From positions 124,001-188,000 of the forward strand of contig JARCOQ010000015.1 in the NCBI GenBank assembly GCA_029207755.1: a stretch of DNA of 64,000 bases, in the 5' to 3' direction. The notes under the pieces are model-generated. The model did no database searches. It was not told the origin of the DNA and saw only the letters and a program-made list of their open reading frames with translations. This document shows positions 1 through 10,084 of this stretch, piece after piece; within the stretch, counting starts at the first letter, position 1; each line of letters begins with the position of its first letter. A program made the position numbers and the translations under genes. The DNA comes from Chamaea fasciata (Eukaryota > Chordata > Aves > Passeriformes > Sylviidae).

Positions 1-598
1 ATGCCCAAGAGTCCTGTGGCAATCCTCTACCTATCTTCCCCTTCGTACAAGTCCTAATCCACCATAATGGATCTATATGCCACCAAAGAATGCAATGTTG
101 AATAAAAAACACATATAAATACCACCAGTTATCAAATAGCACTGCCACTATCTATACATAAATATATATATATAATTAAAATATATTAATTTGGGCATTA
201 AGCTGACGATACAAAATAAAATAGAAAATGTCCTAAAATGGTATCATAAGATATCGTCTATCATCCTCCCCCATATACTCGCTCAACTATATTATCTAGC
301 ACAAACAAACAGAAATCGAATTTTTTCCTTTTTTAAATTAACTTCTCATTTATTAGCGGAAACGAAAAATTTTGCCCAAACCGTTTCTTCTTCTTGTAAA
401 ACTACAGAACTTTACTCCACGGCAAAAAACCAAACTAGCACCAAAACCCACACGCCGCGGCCCGAAAAGACCCACCCCCACTGCAATTCCCCCTGCCCCT
501 GCCGCTGGATTGACACAGCAATGAAGTAACGTGGGCCCGAGGGTCTCACGGTAGAGTGCAATCAATCCATCGATCAATCAGTCCATTGATTGAGCGCT
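1..598. other. AT-rich intergenic left edge
   Basis: No coding exon, splice-site pair or recognisable repeat family is visible. The stretch is AT-rich up to about 410 and then climbs in GC toward the CpG island. An AATAAA at about 104-109 could be the poly(A) signal of a plus-strand gene lying to the left. In the human order ETF1 lies on this side and points toward EGR1, but no ETF1 coding sequence is seen, so this is speculation. Confidence 0.4.
559..592. repeat. Inverted repeat with clustered ATCAAT/ATTGAT motifs
   Basis: CAATCAAT (559-566) and ATTGATTG (585-592) are perfect reverse complements around an 18-nt spacer that contains further ATCAAT and ATCGAT copies. The motif resembles PBX and CUT/ONECUT homeodomain half-sites. 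It sits at the edge of the CpG island starting near 600, so it may be part of a promoter or enhancer. Function is inferred from motif similarity only. Confidence 0.4.
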
Positions 599-599
599 G

Positions 600-1270
600 T
601 TTCTAGAAGGCGCCCACGTTATTATTTAAAGCCGTGGCTCGGTTAAAGAGCAATACCAACAAAGCCCACGGACGAAAAGCCTGCGGGGTCGGGGCTGGGT
701 TTTTTCCTCTCTCCTCCTTTCTGTGACTTTTGCGAGCACACTCTGAAGCTGAGAAGCCACAAGCGTCCCCCAGCGCCCCTTGCCGGGACTGGCTCCCGGG
801 CTGGCGCCGATCCGCGGTGCGGGGGCACCGGGGAGGCCCCGCGAGCCCCGGGAGCGGCCGCACTCGCGCCCGGGGGCGGTTCCGCGCTCCCGGCACCGGA
901 CGGAGCACGGCTCCCGGCGGGAAGGCCGCTCCTCCGGCCGCTGCTCGGGCAGCCAGGGCGGCCCCGCGCCGGGAGACCCGCCCGCCCCGGGGCACCGGGC
1001 CGAGGGCGCCGCGGCGGCACCCCAGCCCCGCGCCCGCGGCGGCCAGAGCGGCCGGGACGGGCAGAGAGCTCCGGGCCGCGGCTCCCGGCCGGCCGCCCGC
1101 CCGGCACGGCTCACTGCCCTCGGCCCCGCACGGCTCGCACCGGCGCCGCTCTGTCAGTCCCCGGCGGCAGCGCAGCCGCGACATTCCCGGTTCACCTCAG
1201 CGATTCCCCAGGGAATGAATGCCGGGAGCGCTCCCGCGCAAGGCATTCGGTGCCGGGGCGCGGGCAGAAG
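600..1270. promoter_or_regulatory. Orphan CpG island
   Basis: The block is dense in CpG and GC boxes and has abrupt edges. A TATTTAAA at 623-630 could act as a TATA element for transcription into the island. Long open frames exist on both strands, as expected where GC-rich DNA lacks stop codons, but none resembles a known protein. It lies about 9.5 kb beyond the EGR1 poly(A) region. It may be the promoter of an unannotated non-coding transcript or a distal regulatory island; the sequence alone does not decide. Confidence 0.6.
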
Positions 1271-1295
1271 CGCCTTCAAATGCAGCGAGACACAG

Positions 1296-1645
1296 CCCGA
1301 TTTAAACCCTTCAAATGCTGGGAAAGCTGCAGTTTCCTTCAATTTAACCCCTGAAACTGAGGCAAGAGCGGGGGTTTACCTCAATCTAAACCAATACAAT
1401 GGCAAGTAAGTAAGTTCTCCCCGTCAATTTAATCCCCTTAAACAGCAGAAAAACAGAGGTTTCCCTCAAATCTCTCAAGTGATGGGAAAAGGGGGATTTT
1501 TATCACAATTAAAAATCCTTTAAAAGGAGGGACAACAAGGCTTCCTCCTCAATTTAAACCGTAGAATGATGAAAATGGCGGGGGGTGTTACCCTCAATTC
1601 AAACCCATAAAATAGCCTATTTTCCCCCTTCCATTTAAAACGGAA
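1296..1645. repeat. Degenerate ~40-bp tandem repeat (minisatellite)
   Basis: About eight or nine diverged units of roughly 36-49 bp follow each other. Each has the form TTTCCCTCAATTTAAACCC, then an AAATG-like core, then a purine/G run. Unit starts are near 1296, 1333, 1374, 1423, 1459, 1496, 1540, 1586 and 1627. The array begins at the end of the CpG island. Divergence between units suggests an old array. I do not recognise it as a named family. Confidence 0.6.
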
Positions 1646-1880
1646 CTCTGAAGTCATTCCGACCTCAGTGCTGTTCAGTCCTGGGAGAAAGCACTTCCCA
1701 CCACTCTTGGAATTTTCTTCCCTGTCCCTTCCAGCTTTGGAAGGCTTCTGGGGGAGTTGTGATTATCGGTGCGCTTCAGATGCTGCACATGCGTAAAGCA
1801 TTCCCTCGGGAACGTGGAGCTTCCCTCATGCCTTTCAGTTCTTTATCCCAAATACTCTCCCCAACTATCCACAATCTAGG

Positions 1881-1982
1881 AAAAAAAAAAAAACACAAAA
1901 CAAAAAACAACAACAACAACAAAAAAAACACCCCAAACACCCCCCCCCCAAAAAAAAAAAAAACCAACAAAAACCCCCCACC
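1881..1982. repeat. A/C-rich low-complexity tract
   Basis: The stretch consists almost wholly of A runs broken by C or short C runs (CAACAACAACAA, then runs of C and A). Open frames across it give Lys/Asn/Pro-rich or Phe/Val/Gly-rich nonsense and are artefacts. Confidence 0.85.
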
Positions 1983-1989
1983 ATAGGGA

Positions 1990-2610
1990 TAAGAAGGAAG
2001 ACCAATTAATTCTGACATAAGGAGTGTTGATTATCCCAACAGACTTCCAGGTGAAAAAACATTTCTGCCACTCTAAAAAATCCGCTTGATATTGTCTCAA
2101 TTCAATAACTGTTATTTAAATTTTGTATTAAGAATCATAAGGACACAATGCTTGGAATTCTCAAAAACAGCTCAGCTTGACTATTTCAAGGAATTTCACA
2201 CCCAGGGAACTGAGTAGTCCCAGATTTAAACACCACATTTGATATAAATCCGATCGAAATATTGTTTGGCTGCTAAGCTTTTCCAAAAGCTGTGGAGTCA
2301 AGCTTTTCCATGTCACATCTGGTGTTACCCTTGGGAAAACCCAGATGGGAAGGCTTTGGTTTAAAGAGGCTGCACTTGCAGCCAGAATTACAGACAGAAT
2401 TCCTTTGGGATTGGGCATTTCCTGCACTTTCAAATACATTAAAAGAATGAAGTTCAGAGTGCTGAGCCTCAATTATTCCCAGTCTCCTCACATCTCTTTC
2501 CTCAGCTCCACATGGATTTGTGCCTCCTCTGAAGCTCTGGAAAGAAATTTGGGAATCCCCTTCAGTTTCTCTGTTTTCCAGCTTTTCCTCTGAGGTGTCC
2601 CAAAAGGCAA
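1990..2610. other. Intergenic, nothing recognised
   Basis: Ordinary AT-rich sequence without CpG enrichment, coding similarity or a repeat family I can name. Confidence 0.4.
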
Positions 2611-2615
2611 ATCAA

Positions 2616-2711
2616 GAAAAAAAAAAAAAAAAACAACAAAAAAAACCCCCAAACAAACAAACAAACAAAAACAAACCAAAAAACCCCCAAAAAACCCCAA
2701 AAAACCCAAAC
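2616..2711. repeat. A/C-rich low-complexity tract
   Basis: A poly-A run passes into CAAACAAACAAA-type repeats and A/C homopolymer blocks, very similar in style to the tract at 1881-1982. This explains the Lys/Pro-rich and Phe-rich frames that cross it. Confidence 0.85.
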
Positions 2712-3840
2712 ATAATGGCACAAAATCCCAGCCCCTCCCAAGATACAGCTTCTCACACCAAACCTTGGGAGAATCCATGGTGGTTCCAACACTGCTCCAA
2801 TCCCACCCTGAGCTAAGCTTTGGGGTGCTCTGCCTAATCCACATCTGAGCTTGGATGGTCCAAAGCCTGTAGGAAGAGAGGAGGCAAATGAAGGGGAGAG
2901 GGGAAAAAATGGAGTTTTGGGTTTTTCCTCTGGCACAAGATTGAAGGGCAGGATGGAGAGGTTTCATAGAAAAGAAGTCCCAAAGGCTGCTTAATTCCCA
3001 GCAATTAGTGCTGCTGAGGTTGAATCCAAGAGGACAAATCCACTGTGATCAAACAGGAGTGGCTGACAGGATGGGTTATAACATATATATAATATAGCCT
3101 TCTTTCTTCTCCGCGGCCCTGCCAGAAATTCTTCATGTCCGGATGTACTCCCAGTCTCCCTGCTGGGGAGGATGGACTTGGATATCCCAGGTTACTGGTG
3201 AGGCTCAAACAATAAAGTTATGCAATGATCGAAGTGTTCCTTCCCAAGGAAATGACATATTCTCTGAAACTGAGATAACCTATCCCATGGCTTTCTCCAG
3301 TGAGAGTCACAGTCGGATAGGGTCTCCCATAAAGGATTCCATATGGGCATATTTTTTGCTTGGAGCTTGACTGAATTCCTCAGCAATGCCAGGGAATGTG
3401 GCCATAGGAGGTTTTTGACAGATTTGGCTCATTTGCCTTTTTTGGCCCTGTTTCCTTCTCTCAACCTTCCCACTGAATTGTGGTCTCCAAGGTATATGTA
3501 AATCCCCTTTGATCCCTGTTCTTTTGGACAATTTTTGCACAACTCCTGTACAAACTGAGGTGCCCTATTAGGATGCTTTTCCCTACCACTCGCCAGAAGT
3601 TTTATCTGCCAGTCCAAGCCCTACATTAGTTGGGCTCTTTCCACATTTCTGAGCTTCACAAGGCAGGAGATTGACTTGGCTTGGGAACTGAACACTCCCA
3701 TCTGATAGCACCTCCATGTTTGACAGCTGACATGTTTTTTGCTGCAGGGGCTAACAATATTGTGGGAGCAAACAGTAAAGCTGCTGATGCATTTCAATGT
3801 GAATAACACAAAAAATAAAAGCCAAAGGCGCACAGGGGAT
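2712..3840. other. Intergenic, nothing recognised
   Basis: No exon-like open frame with flanking splice sites and no identifiable transposon. Confidence 0.4.
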
Positions 3841-3844
3841 GGAC

Positions 3845-3873
3845 ATTCAAAGTTTGAATGTTAAACTTTGAAT
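3845..3873. repeat. Perfect 11-bp inverted repeat (hairpin)
   Basis: ATTCAAAGTTT at 3845-3855 is exactly complementary to AAACTTTGAAT at 3863-3873, with a 7-nt loop. It is AT-rich and has no T-run after it. It may be chance, a remnant of a short inverted-repeat element, or an RNA hairpin. Confidence 0.6.
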
Positions 3874-3879
3874 ACTGAA

Positions 3880-6800
3880 CACAATACATTGTCATAACAG
3901 AGAACTGTTACGACCAAAACGGGATCTTGATAATTACTAGGTTTAAAAGCTCATTGCTCAAAAGTCAGATGGAAGACTTGGAAATATTGCAAAACAATAG
4001 AACACATAGATGGAGGGGGGGGGGGAAGTCACATTACAATTAATCCACACTGCTCCCACTGCTCCCCCAACTTGAATATGGTGTGTAATGCAGACCTCTA
4101 CCTCTCTGAAATGAGGTAACAGTATGACAAAAGGTACGAAAAGATATGCATGTATGAAATAAGATACAGATCAGCTGCTATACAAAACAGACTTTGCTTC
4201 TTCAACCAGAAAGCAAATTGGGAAAAGCATGACAAAGTTCAGCAGTTATCAGGGAAATGGTATTATTCATAATTTTCTATAACAGAAGTCTTAAGAGGTA
4301 TCAAATGACATAAGGAAGTACCAGGTTTAAACACACATCTCTCTCTTTCTTTATACAGCACCTGGACCTTGTAAAATCCACTTTTCCATCAGATATTGTG
4401 AATGCTAAAACTTAGTATAGGTTACAAAATCACTTGGACAAGGATAGATGAAATGTGCAAAGACATGACCTCTGGCTCATGAAATTTATCAGCCACAGGT
4501 TACAATCACTAGAAAAATATTCCAGGGCTGTCTTGGACAATGGACCAGAGACTGAACTCCTTTTGACTACGATAACTCCTTTAACAAACACCACCAATGC
4601 TTCCTTGCTTATTAACTACTGTATTTTAATGTATGCATGCTTTTTAAAAAAGATCATCATGTCTTCATTTCATGACCCTAGAGATCTGTGGCAGATTACA
4701 ACCACAGTTAAAACACCTCAGGTGGCTTGTTTTGTACACAAAAGACCTCCTCCTTAGGAAAAAACGTGAGATGGATGGATACCTTCTGCTGTTAAATTCA
4801 ATGCCTCACAGATGTGTTCCAGTTCATTTGAATGCATCTGGAGCTTTGTATAATTCTCAAGCTTATTTCCACAAACAGAACCTAAGAATCATGTCTGAGA
4901 GCTTTAACCACAAGGATCTTCAGAACAAAATTATGCTGCTGTACATTTCCTTCAACTTTGTGTCCTGTTTCCATCTCCAGTTCGCTGGCTAATTAGGAAG
5001 AAACCTTTTAGACAGCATTCTAAGAACCACTGTTGACATTTTGTTCAAAGAAATTAGTAGTAAGATTCACTCAGTCGAGCCTGTCCCTTCATTTCCTTAT
5101 GTTCCAGAGTCCTTTCAAGTATTCCAAAGAAAAATATAGTCAAAAGAACTAAAAACAGTAAAAGCGAACTCATTCACTCCATAGCTTAATCACACTTCTT
5201 TAACTAATGTTTAGATTTTACTGAAGTGTGCTTAAAAGTATTTCAAGGGTTCCCCAAGTCTACTATGACTAGAATTCCTGTGAATGCAGGCAAACCTGGA
5301 CACGTAGTTCCAGTTCACACACTAAGCTTACAGAATGTCGCATGTCGGAATGCACCAGGCAGTTCAGTGACTCACTACGTAGCTGGGCACATTCTGGTAG
5401 ATAACCTGAGAGCTACACACACTGGTGCAGTCACACAAGTGCAACAATTAGGATAAACAGATTTTAGATATTCATTATACAAAGTGTTTTCATGAGCTTC
5501 TAAAGCCATCCCCAACGAACCTTGTCAGATTGAAAAACAGCCACTGACATAAAAAGTAATGCTCAGTCTTTATGCTCATAGAAAGTAAAACTCAGCTAAA
5601 ATTTCAACTGCATCTAACCAAAGGGAGGAAGCATTCTGTGCCTTTTTTCTCCCCATCTCTCCAACTCTGATGTTTGCACATCTCTTACTGATCAACAGTT
5701 GTACTGCTACAGGAGAAACCTGTTATCACAGTAGCTGGGATAACATTAGTCATGTCACGTTACTCAGGTCAACCCAACAGAGAACACGAACAGCAGACCT
5801 TCCAACTGGCAACATTTGCTGGTAGTACCATTGTGTAACATCATTTGTGTGTGGAGATATAAAAACGGGGTATGAAAAGCTCACAAAAGAAAAAGACACA
5901 CCTACATGCTTGTTAAAAAAAAGTCTCAAAAAGCATACTTTGAAAATGCTTTTTGTATTTATGGAAGTGAAATATACACATTGAAAATACTTCTGCGTAA
6001 TGGTAATTTTTCTTATGACAGCGCCAAAAAATTATCCCAAATTGAAGCCTGGAAAGTACGAGAGATTATGTATATGCATCAGCCTCAGCTGTTTAGAAGA
6101 GAGAGTTTCATTCAAGACCATAAATCATTAGGCTAGCAGTCAAGGCTGATCTTTGATTACAGCAGAAAAGCTTAAATATTTTTAAAGTCCTTGTTCTTTA
6201 GCTACATCTCACATTTCATCCTAGAGCCTTTGTGCACTTTAAAACATGCAATCTCTTTTCTCGGTTTTACTAGTACTTATTAGGGCTACAGGAAGCTAAT
6301 GTACACAGGTGAAAACGTGAGATGTTTAGCTCAACAATCACAGCACCAAGTCCTTTTCATAAACATATTATCTACACTAAAAACTCTTGAGGATTCTAAA
6401 GTCTACTGGGCCACAAACAGAAAAAAAAAATTGAAATAAACAGCCACTTATACCAAAAAGTCACCCCTAGTTAATACCTTGGTTTAGAATGGTCAAAGGT
6501 CAAAGTCACTCTTCATGAGCCAGCCTTCAGCCACTGCGCTCAGCTTTAGTCGTGAGCACGTATTTGGCAGCAGCCCTTCTAAGGACATCTGCCGCAGCTC
6601 AGATCACCTTCAGTCTGCCAGCTACCAGTTTAGAGTCTACGAAGTTATTTTTCTTGGGGCTACCTGAGGTCTTAGATGTACAAAACCCGGACATGTACGA
6701 GTGAAAGCCCGAAAGGAAAGAAAGGCCCATGTCCACATACCTCTTCACTAAGAAGTCCCTGCCTACAGCTCTCGCTCCTCTTCTCCGTGTTGTCTCATCT

Positions 6801-7090
6801 CTCCAGTCAGGGCCCATGAGCTACTTGGTAAGAGCAGTTCGCAGTCACAACAGAAGCATCTGTAACAGTTAGTTGCATTTTACCAGCTTTACAGAAAGCC
6901 TCCAGTGGCATTTCTAGAAAAGGACACAATGCAACAGGCTACATGGCGTACCACACCAGATACTGGGCTCCGAGTATGCCCAAACTTATTTTTAGCTCCT
7001 TGTTTCTAAGGGGAAAGAAAACCGAACAGTTATTTTTCTCTAGTGGAATTAAAGCACAAAACAGCCACCTAGTCAAGGACTACTATCTTC
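3880..7090. other. Intergenic region, no gene identified
   Basis: About 3.2 kb of AT-rich DNA with no recognisable protein-coding exon. Small items are a run of 11 G at 4015-4025 and a direct repeat of nuclear-receptor half-sites near 6490. The sequence has no obvious CR1 signature. It could contain 3'UTR or lncRNA sequence of a neighbouring gene, but nothing in it proves this. Confidence 0.4.
6490..6504 (+). promoter_or_regulatory. DR1-type nuclear-receptor motif
   Basis: TGGTCA-A-AGGTCA-A is a near-perfect direct repeat with 1-bp spacing, the arrangement bound by PPAR/RXR and HNF4-family receptors. It lies about 1 kb from the 7.5-kb CpG island. A single match of this kind has a substantial chance-background rate. 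Confidence 0.3.
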
Positions 7091-7097
7091 ACTTCCG

Positions 7098-7103
7098 CAC
7101 GTG
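7098..7103. promoter_or_regulatory. CACGTG E-box beside an ETS half-site
   Basis: CTTCCGCACGTGA places an ETS core (TTCC) 2 bp from a palindromic E-box recognised by USF/MYC/TFE-type bHLH factors. It lies about 400 bp left of the triple SRE cluster and may belong to the same regulatory domain. Confidence 0.3.
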
Positions 7104-7481
7104 AACAGTCGCTTACAGAAAGGATCCGCAGAGCAAAAGCCTGGCTGGACAAGGTCACTGGCCTCTGCAGGACGCCTCAGGTTAGACCGCATCCTACCTA
7201 TTTCGGCGGCGTGTATGAAGAGCAACTCAGTCCCTGATAACGAAAACGAACAGTAACCAGCAGTGAGGACGCGCTGATGGTCGGCCTGTGCTCCAGCGGC
7301 CTTTGGGAGCCCCACGGAGAGCCTCGGCCCACTGCGAAGCGGGGCCCCGCCACCCGGAGCCGCGGGACCCCCGGCGAGGGCCTCCCGAGGGGCGGGAGGG
7401 GGACAGGCGGGGAGCAGCGGGAGGGAGGGCGCGCTGCAGCAGCCCAGCAGCTGCGCGGCGCAGCGCCGGAACGCCTGAGCA

Positions 7482-7543
7482 GGAAATGCCTTTTTTGGGT
7501 CGCGGAAGTGCCATAAAAGGCTTGGAGGAAATGCCAAATATGG
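7482..7543 (+). promoter_or_regulatory. Triple ETS-CArG (serum response element) array
   Basis: Three exact CC(A/T)6GG boxes: CCTTTTTTGG 7489-7498, CCATAAAAGG 7511-7520 and CCAAATATGG 7534-7543. Their starts are 22 and 23 bp apart, about two helical turns. Each is preceded at 3 bp by an ETS core: GGAA 7482-7485, CGGAAG 7503-7508 and GGAA 7527-7530. ETS plus CArG is the ternary-complex layout (ELK/SAP with SRF) that drives immediate-early genes after MAPK signalling. Constant spacing and orientation argue for selection, not chance. Confidence 0.8.
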
Positions 7544-7563
7544 TCCGCGGGGTTCCGGGCGTC

Positions 7564-7572
7564 GCGGGGGCG
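7564..7572 (+). promoter_or_regulatory. Consensus EGR1-binding 9-mer
   Basis: GCGGGGGCG exactly matches the EGR-family recognition sequence. It is 21 bp from the third CArG box, so the EGR1 product could feed back on this element. It also overlaps a GC box (GGGGCGGGG) that SP1-type factors would bind. Confidence 0.5.
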
Positions 7573-7645
7573 GGGCTTCTGTTGAGCCGGGACCGCCCCC
7601 AGCGCGCTCCCGGCCCTGGCGCGGCGCCGCGAGCTCTGGGGCCGG

Positions 7646-7654
7646 GCGGGGGCG
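7646..7654 (+). promoter_or_regulatory. Second consensus EGR1-binding 9-mer
   Basis: Another exact GCGGGGGCG, 82 bp from the first and in the same orientation. CpG islands contain such sites by composition, so this is suggestive only. Confidence 0.45.
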
Positions 7655-7699
7655 TCTCCTCAGAGCCGGGCCGGGCGGCCGTTCCTGTCGCTAGTGGTC

Positions 7700-8464
7700 A
7701 GATTTGAACTGGGCTTTCAATCACAAGCAGCCGAGGTTTACTTCCGAGCAAATGGATCTTCTGCGCGTGAGCGTAAAGGCGAGTGGCATTTGCTTCATTC
7801 CCCGGCGCTGCACTTCCTACAGGAGGGAGGGTTTTCCTGGCCAAACAGCACCTGCTGTTACCTTGGGAACAGTCTCCTTGAAACCGACTCATCCTACTAA
7901 TTGGACTAGAAGCAAACTTTTTAAGAATCAGAAATCTTGTCTTCAGGCCAACAGCAAACGAAAGATCTTCCAGAAAATGTATGGGCAATGCTTTCTCATA
8001 AAGCATTTTTTTTTTCCCCCTGAAATCTGATTTTGTTTTATGGGACAAAGGCCATGAAAACAGTGGACGCAGAAGACCCCACGTATTTATTTCCTTCATA
8101 TTACGCTAGCAAGAGTGCACTGGCCTTCATTCCTGTATAGTCAAGCACTACTGCCTGACTTGGACCACTTTTCACAAAATGCACCAAAGAGAACCTGTCT
8201 TACTTTTGCCTCTTTAGGCATGGAAATTACCATCACTGGTCATTTCAAAGTGCTCTGGAGAACCTGGGGCACCCTCAGGCTCATAAGGCATTGCTTGAGA
8301 GCCTACTTGGTCAGTTTTTAGCACAATCAAAATTCCAGAAGGCGAGACCAGGAGTTAACAGAGATGAGCTTGAAAAGACAACATCTACATCTTTTTGAGG
8401 GGGAGAAGTGGAGAGGAGGGTGTGCTGATCTTCCCTGTGGTATCCAGTGACAGGACACAACACA
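7700..8464. other. Intergenic, nothing recognised
   Basis: Sequence right of the CpG island returns to AT-rich composition. Short open frames occur on both strands but none has recognisable similarity or convincing splice context. Confidence 0.4.
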
Positions 8465-8465
8465 C

Positions 8466-8702
8466 AGGAGTAGCTCAAGGCTGCATTAGGAAACGTTCAG
8501 ACTTCCCATTAGGAAACATTTCTTTACCGAGGGGGTAGTCAAATGGAACAGGGTTCCTAAAGAGGTGTTCAGAGCCTCAAGCCTATCAGTAGTGAAAAGG
8601 CATTTGTACATTGTAATAATATATGTATCCTTAATAGCAGTTGGACTAGATGTTCATTGTAGGCCCTGGGTCCCTTCAAACGGAGCTATTCTATACAGCT
8701 GA
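8466..8702 (+). mobile_element. CR1 LINE 3'-end fragment
   Basis: The order of diagnostic CR1 tail segments is visible: a TTAGGAAACATTTCTTTACCG-like segment, the 'ggaacagggttcctaaagaggtg' segment, and the terminal 'ttggactagatgttcattgtaggccctgggtcccttcaaa' segment. It is on the plus strand, 5'-truncated as is usual for CR1, and strongly diverged. Confidence 0.75.
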
Positions 8703-8704
8703 AC

Positions 8705-9960
8705 AGAGCACTGCTCACAGATCAGAATAACCTGACTCCAACTGTTATTTTGTCCTTGACATTGGGAAACGGATGTAGGCAAAAATTTTACTGTTACCTG
8801 TACATAATGTTATTTGCCTCCTTCTTTGAAGCACCACATTTGGAGACTCTTCGTTGTCTTGTCTCCCATAAGGGGAATTCTGTGACTTCTGGCATGGATT
8901 ATATGCTCAGGTAGCCTGAAGCGATATATTCAACCTGCCAGTCAACCTGCCTTGAACAGAGGCCAGAGACCCTTGGGTTGAAAAGAGTTAGCACCTTTCT
9001 CTGAAAAAACCCAACTGCAAAGTCCCTGTTAGCAGCCTGCAAAAATACATCCAGCACTGCAGGCACAAGCCAGCTCAAAGCCGCACTGGTCTTTCCCCAC
9101 AGCTTGTCCCAGTCCTGTCTGAGAGACAACAAACTGGGATTTACCAACTGGCAAGCTCTTAGATATCTTTCAGAATTGATGCCATTTGCCAGAGGTGGTC
9201 TTCATACCTGAGGAGAAGGACTAGTATTGGGACTTCAGCAGGTTGCCCTTCCCAGCCAGTACAGTCAACTTTGGTAAGCAGTAGGGCAGGCGTGTCTGGA
9301 AGAGATTGCTAGGCAGTTTACACTGCACTAGGTGCATTCATCAAGACCTGTTTCTGCCAGCTAGTCACAACCTTAAAATGTAAGTATCTTGTAGTGAGCC
9401 TACCCAAAAGGAGAAACATCAGAACCCTCTTCTGTACCTGTACCACCAGCTCTTACAGCTCCAATTTCCTCTGAATTCAGTCTGCAGTCATCACGTAACC
9501 CCTGAAATGCATTTCAAGCCACCAGGGAGGGAAGTGTTTTCTCCTGTAAATACTGAAGCACCTGTAACAAAGGGTATCAGGCCCACACACTCGTATGCCC
9601 TATGTTGTGTCAAGGAGGAACTTATGGCAGACCTCAGCTGACCAGTGCTATCTTTTGTCACCCAGCCCTTATGACTGAGCTTACTCTATTTCCAGCCTAG
9701 AAACTGCTCTATTATTCTGACATCTAGTAAGATTTCTGACTACCTATGAACACAGCTGAGATTCCAATTTTCTAACTTCAATTTCAGCACTAGAAGAATT
9801 GTTTTTCTGTCTAAGGTTAGCTCTGAAAAAGCCAGAAGACATAAGTGTGGCTACTTCAAAAGAGCTGGTGATGCACTTAATGCAAGTATGTGAATCCACC
9901 ATCCACGCATTTTGCAAGCAACTGGACATAAGAATGATTTCCTCTCCTTTCTTTAAACAG
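8705..9960. other. Intergenic, nothing recognised
   Basis: No gene or named repeat is seen between the CR1 tail and the poly-T tract. Confidence 0.4.
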
Positions 9961-9962
9961 GT

Positions 9963-9963
<1 letters not shown>

Positions 9964-10006
<43 letters not shown>
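9964..10006. repeat. Uninterrupted T43 homopolymer
   Basis: Forty-three consecutive T on the plus strand (A43 in the EGR1 direction) lie about 80 nt beyond the likely EGR1 cleavage site. Such tracts are length-unstable and often mis-sequenced. On the plus strand the tract ends in CCAG and mimics a polypyrimidine/3' splice site. Confidence 0.9.
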
Positions 10007-10084
10007 CCAGGAGACAAGTGGTACATGTGGCTTTGAAGCTGTGGTGCAGTCTTCCTCAGCAGTAATTTCAAGGAAAGTGTAAGT

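Larger units (their letters stand above)
7270..7690. promoter_or_regulatory. CpG island with immediate-early-type enhancer/promoter
   Basis: A compact CpG island holding GC boxes, three CArG boxes each preceded by an ETS motif (7482-7543) and two exact GCGGGGGCG EGR1 sites. It lies about 2.4-2.8 kb past the EGR1 3' end and about 5.6 kb from the EGR1 start. No known protein-coding first exon is visible on either strand. It reads as either a stimulus-responsive EGR1 enhancer or the promoter of an unannotated immediate-early non-coding RNA. The motif content is seen directly; the activity is inferred. Confidence 0.65.

Noticed and set aside
101..112. Plus-strand AATAAA as the ETF1 poly(A) signal
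   Set aside because: Only a hexamer in AT-rich DNA; no ETF1 coding or recognisable 3'UTR sequence is present to link it to.
603..1409. Overlapping long open frames on both strands of the first CpG island
   Set aside because: Arg/Pro/Ala/Gly-rich translations in several frames at once are typical of stop-poor GC-rich DNA. No domain, homologue or splice context was recognised.
1759..2100. Lys/Asn/Pro-rich and Phe/Val/Gly-rich open frames
   Set aside because: They arise from the A/C low-complexity tract.
7073..7707. Open frames on both strands over the SRE-containing CpG island
   Set aside because: Composition artefacts; no protein similarity. A short coding first exon cannot be excluded but has no support.
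9950..10050. Plus-strand splice acceptor (T43 then CCAG)
   Set aside because: The match is driven by a homopolymer. No plus-strand exon or branch context supports it.
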